Positions 32,801-43,307 of a DNA stretch of 64,000 bases are shown one piece after another. Where the stretch lies: the NCBI GenBank assembly GCA_949825045.1, contig OX463829.1, positions 186,001 to 250,000 on the forward strand, in the 5' to 3' direction. The DNA comes from Argyresthia goedartella. Taxonomy: Eukaryota > Arthropoda > Insecta > Lepidoptera > Argyresthiidae. Both the position numbers and the translations under genes were made by a program. The notes under the pieces were generated by a model. It ran no database searches, was not told where the DNA came from, and saw nothing but the letters and a program-made list of their open reading frames with translations. Within the stretch, counting starts at the first letter, position 1, and each line of letters begins with the position of its first letter.

Positions 32801-33393
32801 GTGAAAATTTAAATTTTCTAGCTATTACGGTTCGTGCTGTAGGACCGCTGACAGACAGACAGGCACAGACAGACGGACAGACAGACGGACGGACAGCGAT
32901 GGTTTAGTAATAGAGTCCCGTTTGGCACCCTTTGGGTTCAGTACCCTAAAAATGCAAATTAAAAATAAACAAAATACCAGACAATCAGCCAAGGAAAATA
33001 TTTCATTATACATGGGTAAAACTATACTGCAGAATGGAACAAATAAATGAATATACATACATACACCCGATATACAATATATATAATAGAATTCTATTAT
33101 ATTGTGTTTCGTTATTTTGTATATTTGTATCGCCTTGGCTCTGGCTGTAATGGCATAAATAAATTATGTCAATAAATAAATAAATATAAAGTAAATGGAA
33201 ACAAAGCAAAATCGATGCGAGAGAAATTGAAATTATTTACCTTTATCCGGCCGGAGCGGGAGCGCTCGAGGAGGACCTGCTCATCCATGATGTGCAGGGA
33301 TCCCTTGGGGGACCCAACCACCCGCATTGCCGTCACCAAATTCGGGGGCTGGGTCCCGTCCTCCTCGTGCGGTTTATTATCCGTCCCGGACAT
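29860..33393 (-). CDS. piggyBac transposase, three exons, intact
   Basis: Exon 1 33393-33241 (51 codons), exon 2 32162-32094 (23 codons), exon 3 31968-29860. All junctions are GT-AG and phase 0, giving about 776 residues. After an acidic low-complexity N-terminus come the catalytic Asp residues: SLDESLLLWKGR, LYMDNWYNQLP and YMGGVDRKDQM. A Cys-rich domain (CQRCLALG, CFLCAVPLCIGQC) closes the protein, matching the C-terminal zinc-binding domain of piggyBac enzymes that binds the TIR. No lesion is seen. It could serve an active element or be domesticated; TTAA-flanked tips were not found. Confidence 0.88.
32215..32400 (+). mobile_element. Scrap of a LINE C-terminal zinc-knuckle region (weak)
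   Basis: Plus-strand translation gives CRGCMEVDETVENMLLAC, similar to the CxxC...H/N...C patch at the C-terminus of R1/I-type LINE ORF2 proteins, then a helical tail EAFLMDEIEEWVQ. Very short. Confidence 0.35.
32745..32952 (-). mobile_element. GGGTTCCGTACC-family MITE, copy 2 (partial)
   Basis: Minus-strand copy of one end: the GACAGACGGACGGACAGCG block and ...GGGTTCAGTACCCTAAAAA at the right. The GTGCGAGTCCGACTC end is absent. Confidence 0.65.
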
Positions 33394-33429
33394 TCTGAAA
33401 AGTGTTAATTTTATAAAATTATGTAAATT

Positions 33430-33877
33430 TACAAATTTACCTAATTTTACAAATTTACCTAATTTTACAAATTTATAAAATTAAACTGAAAATACTAAAG
33501 TACATTGCTGTACTTGCACGCGAAAGAAGCTGCGTGAATAGACTAGTTTACACAATTTTACAACTTTTTTCAAAAAGTAGAAAACTGTACTTGCACGCGA
33601 ACGGACCCGCGTGAAAATGCTAGTTTACTCGAAATGGATGGGCTAGCCCCCTGTCATGCAAAATGGAGTAGGTATTGAATAATTGGCTAAAAGTGGGTAC
33701 AATTGTGCCTCTGCCACCCCGTATGGGAAAAGGCGTGACGCTATGTTATGTTATATTACACCATACACGAACGAAACACCAGTTTACATTTAATGATATC
33801 ACTGCAATACATTACAATTTTGCCTCTGCCACCCCGTATGGGAAAAGGCGTGACGCTACGTTATGTTATATTATACC
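33430..33877 (+). repeat. Right arm of the large inverted repeat around the piggyBac gene
   Basis: Partner of 28266-28705. Modules at about 33694-33755 and 33812-33870. The inner edge (33420-33480) has AATTTACCTAATTTTACA-type tandem units, only 37 bp upstream of the piggyBac ATG, so the arm would hold its promoter. Confidence 0.8.
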
Positions 33878-34429
33878 ATACTACCCAGAACACCATCATG
33901 GCCAATTATCACAAAGGAGCACCCTTTATTGAAATCGTAGTGAAATCTTTGTCTGTGTGAGTGTTTACAAATCAAAATGGCTTTACGGCATGCTTATGTG
34001 TGCGTGTGAATTGGATGCCTGATCACTTTTCAGACGGAAATCAGCAAATTGGTAGATTATTTTGATAAAGAAACATATAAAAATGGATTCCTTATTAGAT
34101 TTCCAATAAGATATGTGTATTTTTCACTAAAATCGAACTGAATTTCTTATTGGAATCTAACATGTAACTCGGAAAAAAACCGTCTGGTGCATGACGCAAC
34201 ATTTAGATTTGCCGATTTTATTGACATCTTGATGAATTTCACTACTATTTCTGCAATAAGCTTCCTAGAAACAGTTGTTATTATGAATAAAACAAAGACT
34301 TACCTCAAGTCTCAATTACTTTCACTCAAATACACACACAAATCACAATAATCCGCCCTTCGCGGCGTCCTCGAAAAAGTGTTTTTTTTGAGGCACGTTT
34401 GGAATATTTTTTTCTATGAATGACCATAG
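33878..34429. other. No gene recognised
   Basis: AT-rich sequence between the right inverted arm and the truncated errantivirus. No LTR resembling 46998-47243 is present here. Confidence 0.5.
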
Positions 34430-37191
34430 ACAATTGTATCGGATTATAGACTTTGTCTTATTGAGCGTCTGGAAAATCTAAGCCATATTTGTGAACCTAA
34501 ACTCATTAAGTCCGACCCTGTTCCCGATTCTATACCAATTCTCGAGACTACTACATACAATAAAAATATATCACTACTACACATTTATTTTCAAACTGAA
34601 TATGCAACCAATCCACTATGTTTGCTGATAGACACTGGTGCAAGCATCAGCATAATTAAAAACTCAAGTTTGAAAGAAACCCCTGAACTCTCTCGCGAAA
34701 TCGTAAAAATTAAGGGCATAAGTAACTCTGGAATCTTAATCGAAACATTAGGCACCTTCCAAATGTCTATCAGTTTGCCTTCGGATTCAATTAATTTCAA
34801 ATTTCACGTCACAAAAAATGACGTATGCCTAGAAGATTATGACGGAATAATCGGAAGTGATTTTTTCGGACATTTCAAAGTAAATATTGACTATCAATCG
34901 AAAAGTATCCAAATTCACAATCAACACCTGCCTATTATTTACAATCAACCTACTTATATTATAGCGGCTCGCAGTGAAGCCTTTATCGAGTGCGGAGTAT
35001 CAAATTACTCATGCGAACTCTACCGAGATAACGAAGATCATCTTTATTGCGAAGGTGTTTATGTCGCTAATTGCATAGTGTCTATTAAACCGAATGGTAA
35101 AGTGAATATCTCAATTTTAAATACTACAAACTCGGACGTCGAGCTCAAAGATTATGTTGTAAAATTAACATCCATTGAAAAATCAGAAATGACACTTGAC
35201 TCTTGTCAAGAAATCAACTCTATTTCTGTCTCCAATTCTGATCGAATAAAACAGGTTTTAAATCAATTACGCTGTTCTCACCTAAACCATGAAGAACAAA
35301 AATCTCTGTTTGAATGTTGTCGAAAATACACTGATATCTTCCATCTTGATGGTGAACCTCTGACCTACACTAACGCAATCGAGCATACTATTAATTCCGG
35401 AGACTCTCCCCCTATTCACGTAAAATCATATCGGTTTCCTGATTGTCACAAGGAAGAAGTTGATTCCCAAGTACGAAAAATGCTTGATCAAAATATTATC
35501 CGCCCCTTTACTTCACCATGGAGTGCTCCCGTCTGGGTAGTGCCTAAAAAGATGGATGCTTCGGGCAAAAAGAAATGGAAGATTGTTATCGATTATCGTC
35601 GTTTAAACGACATCACCGTCTCTGAAAGTTATCCTCTCCCACTTATCACTGACATACACGACCAACTGGGTCATCCAAATACTTCAGCACTCTGGACCTT
35701 GCGAGCGGGTTTCATCAAATAAGGATGAGTCCTTCAGATGCTCTTAAAACACGATTTATTCTCAGTACTATCTCTAGCGCGACTGGTCACTACGAATTTG
35801 CTAGGATGCCCTTCGGTTTAAAAAACGCCCCTTCTACATTTCAGCGACTCATGAATACTGCTCTTTCTGGCCTCCAGGGCCTTCACTGTCATGTCTACCT
35901 CGATGACTGTATCATATACTCACATGACCTCGATTCTCATGTGACCAAGTTACAACTTGTCTTCGACAGAATGCGACAATTTAATTTAAAACTACAACCT
36001 GATAAAAGTGAATTTCTCAGGCGCGAAGTCGCTTATTGAGGACACCATATAATTACCGACAAAGGAGTCAGTCCTAATCCTGAAAAAATTAAAGCTGTCA
36101 CTGATTTTCCAGTACCAACAAATGTGAAACAAATCAAATCATTCCTTGGTCTTGTCGGATATTACCGACGTTTCATAGAAAACTTTTCTAAAATAACAAA
36201 GCCGTTAACTTCACTCCTTAAAAAGGATATTCCCTTCGATTGGACTTCAGAACAAGAAAATGCTTTTCAACTTCTCAAAGAAAAACTGACCACGGCGCCT
36301 CTCCTTCAATACCCCGATTTTTCTGTCCCGTTTTTGATCACAACGGATGCTTCTAATTATGCCGTGGGTGCAGTTCTTTCGCAAGGCGATATAGGCAAGG
36401 ACAAGCCTATAGCGTATGCTTCCAGAACCTTAAATAAACCTGAAGGAAATTATTCGACCACTGAGAAGGAACTTCTTGCCATAATTTATGCCGTCAAAAC
36501 TTTCCGCCCTTACCTTTTTGGTCGCAAATTTAAAATCGTAACGGACCACCGGCCCTTAGTTTGACTATTCAATGTTAAGGATCCTGGCAGCCGACTTATT
36601 CGCTGGCGCCTTAAACTAGAAGAATATGACTATGAAATAGTTTATAAACAAGGTCGTCTTAATTCTAACGCTGACGCTTTATCACGTTGTCCCGTAAATG
36701 TCATTGATTCCCGAAATTTACTAAACTCTCCCTATGAAAGGTACTTCAAGGAACAATTAACAAATAAAATCCCTAATCCAAATACCGCGATGGAAGAGCA
36801 TACCGAAGCTCTACACCTATCTAAGCTAAAATCAATCGCGTGTTCCGTCTCATTGGACTTTGACTACTCTATGCCTCATTGCGAAGAGCTAATGTCTCAA
36901 CTCAATTCCGCTGACCTACTGGATTCAGAACGCGAACCACTTACGATAAAAAGCGTGAATATGAATAATAAAATGTTTTACTTTCTATTCACGAAAATTC
37001 ACCACTACGAGGAAACAAAATTCAAGGATGTATATAATTTGCTAATGAAACTTAGAAACCAAATTTTAGAAGTCAACCCGGAGACCACTGACCTTGCATT
37101 ACCAGATTTTTCCGATCCCTTCTCTAAGTTAGCTTACACAAAAGTCTATAACATGATCTCTCACATTTTCCACAACACAAACATTAAGATA

Positions 37192-37470
37192 CAATCGGCA
37201 AAGAAGTTCGGTTTGCAGGGCACACAAATGCCACTCTTTGTGTGCGTAACGTTGCGACACGAATCGCTGACTTGAATGTGTGTGCGTTACATTGGTCGTC
37301 ACAGCACAGTCACAGATATTATAATACTGTCTGAGCATACAATCACTATGTGTCTTCGTTGAATATAAGACTAGTTTTTACCGCTTCCTACAGAGTGGAC
37401 GATAGCCCAACGGGTTAGATGCCAGACTAATGACTTTGAGGTATTGAGTTCGATCCTCTATCAAGGAGGG
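37192..37470 (+). repeat. Left inverted end of the DD35E element
   Basis: The outer 65 bp match the right end closely (TTTGCAGGGCACACAAATGC against TTTGCAGGGCACACAAACAC, then CTTTGTGTGCGTAACGTTGC). The inner part matches more loosely up to and including the tRNA-like segment. Confidence 0.75.
37396..37470 (+). promoter_or_regulatory. tRNA-like Pol III boxes in the left end of the DD35E element
   Basis: A box TAGCCCAACGG at 37403-37413 and B box GAGTTCGATCC at 37446-37456. The direction is inward. No acceptor-stem pairing, so it is tRNA-like, not a tRNA gene. Confidence 0.6.
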
Positions 37471-37550
37471 AAAAAGCATGGTGATGTTTTTTTTTAGATA
37501 CTTTTTTTTAATTATTATTGATCAGACCAAATATTTATTCTAGATTAAGG

Positions 37551-37657
37551 GCCGGTTTCACCACTGCTGATGAAGCCTATCTGCCAGTTAAACTTAGATT
37601 TTTGTATGGCGTTATTTGACAGATAGGCTTTATCAGCATGTGGTGAAACCAGCCTTA
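37551..37657. mobile_element. 107-bp palindromic MITE, Harbinger-like ends
   Basis: TAAGGGCCGGTTTCACCAC at the left and GTGGTGAAACCAGCCTTA at the right. Arms continue through GATGAAGCCTATCTG/CAGATAGGCTTTATC. The tip resembles that of the Harbinger fragment ending at 47573 (TAAGAGCCGATTTCACCA), so a Harbinger origin is likely. Confidence 0.65.
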
Positions 37658-37929
37658 TTTTTTTCATAATAAAACAAAATTATATTTCGTCCTAATAATA
37701 ATTTATTACTAGTTTGTTATAATAAACTACACTTAATTTACTTATTTTAGTTTTAGTCAGACAAGGACAGATGTCGCAGTTGATGATATATAAGCTATGA
37801 ATCAACATGCTAAGCAATTAGAAATTATGTGATAACTTCTAACCTGAAGTAGCAATAACATCATAGACATATAAATCACCTTATCTTATGATAACACAAA
37901 GCTTTCACATATTAATGGTTATGTTTTAT

Positions 37930-39040
37930 TTAATATCTTAGTGGAGCTCCTTCTCTTACTATTATTTGTTGTAGTCTACTTCTCATGCCAGTGACCATAT
38001 TCCAACACATGTCAGTGCCTCGCATTATCTCCCAGGTTGAAGTAACAACTTCATCTAAATTAGACCTAGATCTCACATTCGATGGATCCCAATTGAGCAC
38101 CATATGTCCCCATAGATTTTCGATGGGGTTTAAATCAGGGCTTTTAGAAGGCCAGTCAATAACTGTCAAGGATTCTTGCTTGTTAAACCATTCTTGCACA
38201 ATATGGGCGCGATGCACAGCGCAATTGTCATGGACAAAGTATATATGCTCATCCGGATATACAGTTCGTACGGTTGGTAACATGACGTTCTGTAAAATAT
38301 CCAAGTATCCTTGAGCAGTGTTGCGAGCACTCACTTGCACTAATTCACCGGGGCCCATCGACGACATCCATCCCCAATATCCCAAAGTAATACGGCCACT
38401 ACACCTGCACGGTAGAATGTTTGCTAAACTATATCGTTCATTATTTCTTCTCCACAGTATTTTACGCCCATCCTTGTCTGATCTAAAAGTCTTTTCATCA
38501 CTAAAAACAACAACATTATTACACCAATCAAAGTCCAAATATTCACGGGCAAACCGCACTCTGTCTTCACGATGCTCATTAGACATCATAATCTTCTTCG
38601 CTGGTCTCCGACATCTTAAACCATCAGCTCGTAAGTGATTGCGAACTGTTTGTAGTGTTACATTATGAAGTGTCGCCGTAGACCGGGTGCTGGCAAACGG
38701 ATTGCTGTTATGCGCTGCAATGATGTCGCGATGGCGATCAGATGCAGCTGTGTAGGCTACAGGCTGTGGGCCTGGTCGACGACTTTCAACATGTCCAGAA
38801 TCTGCATACCTATGAACCCACAGTTGCACTGTTCTTCTCTGTAAAATAAGAAAAAAATACAATGAAGTAGTAACACAAGGTATAATTATAATCATAATTT
38901 ATAAAAAACCTTCAAATTTATTTTTTATATGCATAACTCACCGATATCATTAAACGTCGTGCTATCTCGCTAATTGAAATGTTTTGTTCATACAAAACAA
39001 TGATTTCCGCCTTTTTAAAAGTGGATAGATGACTTTCCAT
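37930..39040 (-). CDS. DD35E transposase with one intron
   Basis: Exon 1 39040-38942 (33 codons from ATG) and exon 2 38838-37930. The 103-bp intron (38941-38839) has donor TCG/GTGAGT and acceptor TTATTTTACAG, phase 0. Joined, it gives 335 residues. The intron splits the first helix-turn-helix, exon 1 ending SEIARRLMIS and exon 2 opening RRTVQLWVHRY. Catalytic residues: D in VFSDEKTF, D in VHDNCAVH and E in SPDLNPIENLW, with 35 residues between the last two. No lesion is visible. DD35E is the mark of the Traveler branch of IS630/Tc1/mariner. Confidence 0.88.
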
Positions 39041-39129
39041 GATAGATAACAAATCTCAATCACAATTTACAAGGAACGAAATGCAATACAACTAATGCTG
39101 AGAGCGCGCAGACGCAAAACAATTTTAAA

Positions 39130-39345
39130 GAGGTATTCCACTTTGAGCACCGATTTGAAGAGCACCAATTTGAAGAGCACCGATCCTATTCCACTTTGAG
39201 CACCAAAGTGCTCTTGGGTGCTCTAAGTGGACTAAAATTTATTTTTACGTTTTTGTCCACTTTGAGCACCAATGACTCAGCAGCCTACTGGGATGTATTT
39301 GTTATACAGGACGTTATTAAATGAAAGATATCGATAAAAATCACT
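39130..39345 (+). repeat. Left TIR of the MULE
   Basis: Inverted partner of 42671-42885. Both contain GTGCTCTTGGGTGCTC-type words and end inward near AAAGATATCGATAAAAATCA. Confidence 0.85.
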
Positions 39346-39575
39346 AAAATGTTTATTAATTACACATACTTACTGCTCTGTGTGTGTGTGCTCTTATTAT
39401 TACTCTTATCCTGTTGCACTTTGCCTGCGTGTACCGGCAGGCGAGACCTGAGGTATTGGGCGGACAAAATGCAATATTACAGTACTAAAAGACCGCGCCG
39501 CGGTAATTATGTCCGCCACTGTCCGTCGTTTTCTCAGGTGTTACATATTCTAATAAAATAAATTAAAAACATCTC

Positions 39576-41816
39576 TTAAAATCGCAGCTTTTCAATGCAG
39601 TGACCAAGAGAAATAAAGCCACTCTTATATTCATCTATTATACTATTTATAATTTGGTTCTTTATTTTGGCATTTTTTTGGGATTTAGAAATTCCAATTT
39701 TTTCGCGAATTTCAGCGTAATTCTTGCAATTTTCCTGTAGGACTCTTAAAACAATAGCTATATTCTTATTATTTTTATTTATTGCTTTATTAATGACAGA
39801 ATAATGAGTCTCAGTATAATTGTTAGTCTTATGAGCCTGGCCATAACAGCACCATTTGTTCGACCAAAATTTGTGGTCAAGCCATTGTGTGATCATATAG
39901 TCGTTAAATTTTGTTATGTTTTTATCTTGAGGACTCTCACTCATAATGTAAAGCCAAGCATCATCCAAATCATCCGGTGGCAAATAAGGGAGTACAGTAC
40001 ACAAAGCAACGTGCTTTCGATATATGCTGTTATCGTTGAGGCCTAGCTCTTTCCCTTTCTTTTTTAACGCCTTTTTAAAATGAAAGTAGCATCCCTTTAC
40101 TGCTACTTTGGGAAATACAGACAGTATTCCTCTTACTGCGGCGTCTTCGAAGTCACTAGTAAAAAAATCTATAGACATGGCTGGTATCGAAGATTTTAGT
40201 AATTGAAATAATATTTTATACGTGGACATTTTTTTGTTTAGAAGCATAGCATATGCTAACGGCTTAACGACACCATCGATATCACCATGAATACTATAAA
40301 TCTGAAGAAATGGTTTCGGCGCAGATTTAAAAGTCCCATCACAATATAGATGGCGTGTTCTAGCAAGTTCTTCTTTGCTTGTTGTCGTGGCGAAGAGAAG
40401 AATTCGATTTTTCCCATCGTAGAAATCAGCCAACAGGAAGTCCAAATATTGGTTGGGTACCTTAAAATAAATAAAACTATTTTAACTTTCGAGCGAACAA
40501 AGCTGAGTGTTTATTGTATGTATTAATCGTAAAAAAACGAAGTTCAGATTTTGATGGGGATAGGAGCTCTATCGTTAACTGAGTAGGTACCTAAAAAAAC
40601 GGCCAAGTGCGAGTCGGACTCGTACACGAAAGGTTCCGTAGCATTATCTATAAAACGGCAAAAATCACGTTTGTTGTATGGGAACACCACCCTTAAATAT
40701 TTATTTTGTTTAAATTAAATTATTTATTTTCAAGGTGAATAAACAGCTTAATATTTTGTGAAGGTTTCAAGCGTCTACCTCTTACCGTTATTAATATAGA
40801 GCAAAATAAAGAAGTTTGTTGTATGGGAACCCCCCTTAAATATGCATTTATTTTATTCTGTCTTTAGTATTTGTTGTTAAATAGCGCCAACAGAAATACA
40901 TCATCTGTGAAAATTTCAACTGTCTGGCTATCACGGTTCATGAGACCGTGATGCCTTAAAACCCTCTGACGGACAGACGGACAGAGCAGTCTTAGTAATA
41001 GGGTTCCACTTCCGTTTTTACCCTTTGGGTACGGAACCCTAAAAAAACTTTAACCTTTTAAATGTGTTCCCAATTCGTTTACTATAGAAATTACCTAATA
41101 ATAATGTGAATAAGTAGGGTTAATTAATAACTAACTGTCTAAAATAGATGCCTAGACTGTCAAAAATAGTCACCATGGCGGCAACAATAGATGTGGATGA
41201 ATGAGGCCTCCCATTATCGCCCGCGCGCCAGTAAAAATAACGTTATTATTAAAATACGGCGTTTGATAATTAATTTTTGGATTAGTTTATAAATTATGAC
41301 GGTTAGTAGAATAAAACTACTTTTAGATTGAAAATAAAGACTACTTACTTGTACTTCTCCCGCGGTTTTTGCACATAGCCGGCTTACTCCAGAAGTCTTG
41401 TTTCTTTTCTTATAAAGACCAGATTTAATGTTAATAAAATTTGGAACATCGGCTACTAAGTTATATCCTTGATCGAGCAATTTATTCATTTTGCTTTTAA
41501 ATAATGTTGGAATCGGTACGTTGGTGGCTGTAGCTTCTTTCCCAAGTTCATCTAAAAACTTCTTTCTTTCAGCCTGGGCACTGTTTATGGGTTCACAGGT
41601 GTGTTCTGTCATTTTTATTATATCTTCATTACCATCAGTCGTCAGGAACCCTCGACAGGATTTTATTGAGCACCGCCATAACACTTTAGCATTTTTTTTG
41701 TATTCTTTGAATTTTCTGTACTGTCTGTTTCTATATACTAGTATTGGCGCACCTCTTCTACTGGAAATGTAGCTAATATCTGTATTTTGATCACTTCCAC
41801 CGGCAACAGGCTCCAT
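39576..41816 (-). CDS. MULE transposase with FLYWCH zinc finger, two exons
   Basis: Exon 1 41816-41349 (156 codons) and exon 2 40460-39576 (294 codons plus stop), joined in phase 0 across an 888-bp intron (donor CAA/GTAAGT, acceptor TATTTTAAG). Exon 1 is a FLYWCH-type finger: F/Y aromatic residues, LWRCSIKSCRGFL and TEHTC supply W, Cys and His/Cys ligands. Exon 2 is the MULE transposase core: CDGTFKSAPK (first D), FTSDFEDAAVRG (second D), GCYFHFKKA (C/H motif) and NNYTETHYSVIN (E). About 450 residues with no stop. Confidence 0.85.
40593..41045 (-). mobile_element. GGGTTCCGTACC-family MITE, copy 3, in the MULE intron
   Basis: Left GGCCAAGTGCGAGTCGGACT, right GGGTACGGAACCCTAAAAAA, internal ATCTGTGAAAATTTCAACTG and GACGGACAGACGGACAG. 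It lies wholly inside the 888-bp intron. Confidence 0.8.
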
Positions 41817-42453
41817 TGTTTTAGTTTACAATATATACACCCACTCATAAATAATAAGACTTTTTAAGCACGGAAATACAGATACAAAACTGCAAACTAT
41901 ACCTGTGATGTGCACTGCCGAACTAATTATTTGCAATTTGACGTAAACAAGAAACCAGTTCCGGAAGCTTTCGGTTAAATTCGTCATACTTTCGTGTACC
42001 ACCGTCACCACCGTCGTCGTCGCTCGTTAGATTGCTGCATTGAACCTGTTGCAACTTTGAAGTAAATTCGCGATTGGAGGATTTTGACCCGACGGACTCA
42101 AGCATAAGGTCCTTTCAAGGAGAAAAGTCGATCTTTGTAAAAATTTGCTTTTAATGCTTAATAAGGATGTCACCTGTGCATGTAAAGCATGTTTACCGAC
42201 AACCATGCAAAATTAATAATAAGTCTAACATCGTTATCTGTTTTAAAATAGATAAATGCATGTTATATCTGATTCTGTATTTGTATGTATGTGTAATATA
42301 TATCAGTAGGTATATCCACTATTATTTATTGATATTTTTTTAAGTAACTGGCAGTTTTTCCTATGACGAGGAAACAGGCCATAGTGGGGGAATACTTTAA
42401 AAAGAATAGGAACTATAAAAAAATTGCTATAAATAATATTGGAAAGTAAAAAA
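41817..42453. other. Upstream region of the MULE transposase, no clear gene
   Basis: A minus-strand frame of 60 codons (42105-41923) is open but resembles nothing known. Probably the promoter/5' UTR of the transposase gene. Confidence 0.4.
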
Positions 42454-42517
42454 AAGCGACATTTAAAAAAGTTTAAATGGAGAATGATAACCATTTAAAC
42501 TTTTTTAAATGTCGCTT
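42454..42517. repeat. Perfect hairpin, 27-bp arms, 10-base loop
   Basis: The arm starting AAGCGACATTTAAAAAAGTT (42454-42480) is exactly complementary to 42491-42517, with loop AGAATGATAA. It lies inside the MULE between the transposase and the right TIR. Confidence 0.92.
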
Positions 42518-42528
42518 AGACAGATTTC

Positions 42529-42657
42529 ATATGTACAGTCGAGGACACGTCATGTCAACCCCGTGCCACACGATCCTAGAACTTATGACTTACGAAATAA
42601 GGACGCTACAATGTTCATCAAAAAGGGTGGCTCTATCTGTCCTTGACTGTACATTAT
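42529..42657. mobile_element. Small MITE with TGTACAGTC ends
   Basis: TGTACAGTCGAGGA at the left and TCCTTGACTGTACA at the right enclose about 125 bp; 12-14 bp TIRs with one mismatch. Confidence 0.6.
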
Positions 42658-42670
42658 ATGTAATTAATAT

Positions 42671-42885
42671 AGATTCTTGTGATTTTTATCGATATCTTTC
42701 ATTTAATAACATCCTGTAAAACAAATAAATGCTGCCGAGTCATTGGTGCTCAAAGTACACAAAAATGTAAAAATAAATTTTAGTCCACTTAGAGCACCCA
42801 AGAGCACTTTGGTGCTCAAAGTGGAATAGGATCGGTGCTCTTCAAATCGGTGCTCTTCAAATCGGTGCTCAAAGTGGAATACCTC
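42671..42885 (-). repeat. Right TIR of the MULE
   Basis: Reverse complement of 39130-39345, differing mainly by one extra CGGTGCTCTTCAAAT unit context and a few substitutions. Confidence 0.85.
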
Positions 42886-43019
42886 ATTTTAAAGAGGGTA
42901 GCTGTTACATTTTAAATAAAGAAGGTAGACTATGGCCTTTTTACCGGGCAAGTTTACAACTCTTCGAACTCTAGTTTGGTTAAACAATTGTAATCAATTT
43001 ATATTCGATGCTATGTGAA

Positions 43020-43307
43020 TTTAATAATACTCGTAGCTTCTAAAAAATAATTTCCTTTGAGGGATCGAACCTTTATCTACATATCGTAATTCTAGCACCT
43101 AATCCACTAGGCTATCGACTACTTTGCATAAAGCTGTGAAAACTTGCGTCATAATCAATGAATGTATGGGATCAGAAAAACGCACACAGACGCGACATTA
43201 ACACGAATACTGTGTTAGTGTGCATTGCTAATCGTAGCTATTGGCAACGTTACGCACACAAAGACTGGTGTTTGTGTGCCCTGCAAACCGATCTTCTTTG
43301 TCGTGTG
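43020..43307 (-). repeat. Right inverted end of the DD35E element
   Basis: Partner of 37192-37470, with TTTGCAGGGCACACAAACAC and CTTTGTGTGCGTAACGTTGC on the minus strand. Confidence 0.75.
43060..43126 (-). promoter_or_regulatory. tRNA-like Pol III boxes in the right end of the DD35E element
   Basis: On the minus strand: A box TAGCCTAGTGG (43114-43104) and B box GGTTCGATCCC (43071-43061), better matches to consensus than the left pair. A-to-B start distance is 43 bp, the same as on the left. Confidence 0.65.

Larger units (their letters stand above)
32163..33240 (-). other. Intron 1 of the piggyBac gene (1,078 bp), with a MITE and a LINE scrap
   Basis: Donor AAAG/GTAAAT at 33241/33240, acceptor TTTTCTCACAG before 32162. 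It contains the MITE fragment at 32745-32952 and a possible LINE fragment at about 32215-32400. Intron 2 (32093-31969, 125 bp) runs from GTG/GTATGT to TTGTTCACAG. Confidence 0.7.
39130..42885 (-). mobile_element. MULE (Mutator-like) transposon with FLYWCH domain
   Basis: Flanked by attttaaa (39122-39129 and 42886-42893), an 8-bp target duplication (9 if a shared G is counted), as for MULEs. Inverted ends of about 215 bp (39130-39345 and 42671-42885) start GAGGTATTCCACTTTGAGCA and contain repeated CACCGATTTGAAGAG units. It holds a two-exon transposase gene and smaller insertions. It is nested in the DD35E element. Confidence 0.88.
37192..43307 (-). mobile_element. DD35E (Traveler-like) transposon inserted in the errantivirus
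   Basis: Flanked by TA (37190-37191 and 43308-43309). Tips read CAATCGGCAAAGAAGTTCGG and, from the right, CACACGACAAAGAAGATCGG; then both share TTTGCAGGGCACACAAA. The inverted ends extend about 270 bp with decreasing similarity. Excising it and one TA restores the pol frame (NIKI then HIYKNK). Without the nested MULE it would be about 2.35 kb. It carries a two-exon transposase and tRNA-like boxes in both ends. Confidence 0.85.

Noticed and set aside
33878..34429. 5' LTR of the errantivirus
   Set aside because: Searched for the TGTTATAACCC start and for the 3' LTR sequence; neither occurs, so the element is 5'-truncated.
37396..37470. Functional tRNA gene in the DD35E end
   Set aside because: No acceptor-stem complementarity. 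The matching segment on the other side is diverged and also unpaired. Kept only as tRNA-like Pol III boxes.
41923..42105. Small gene upstream of the MULE transposase
   Set aside because: 60 codons, no family, no expression signal; more likely 5' UTR.
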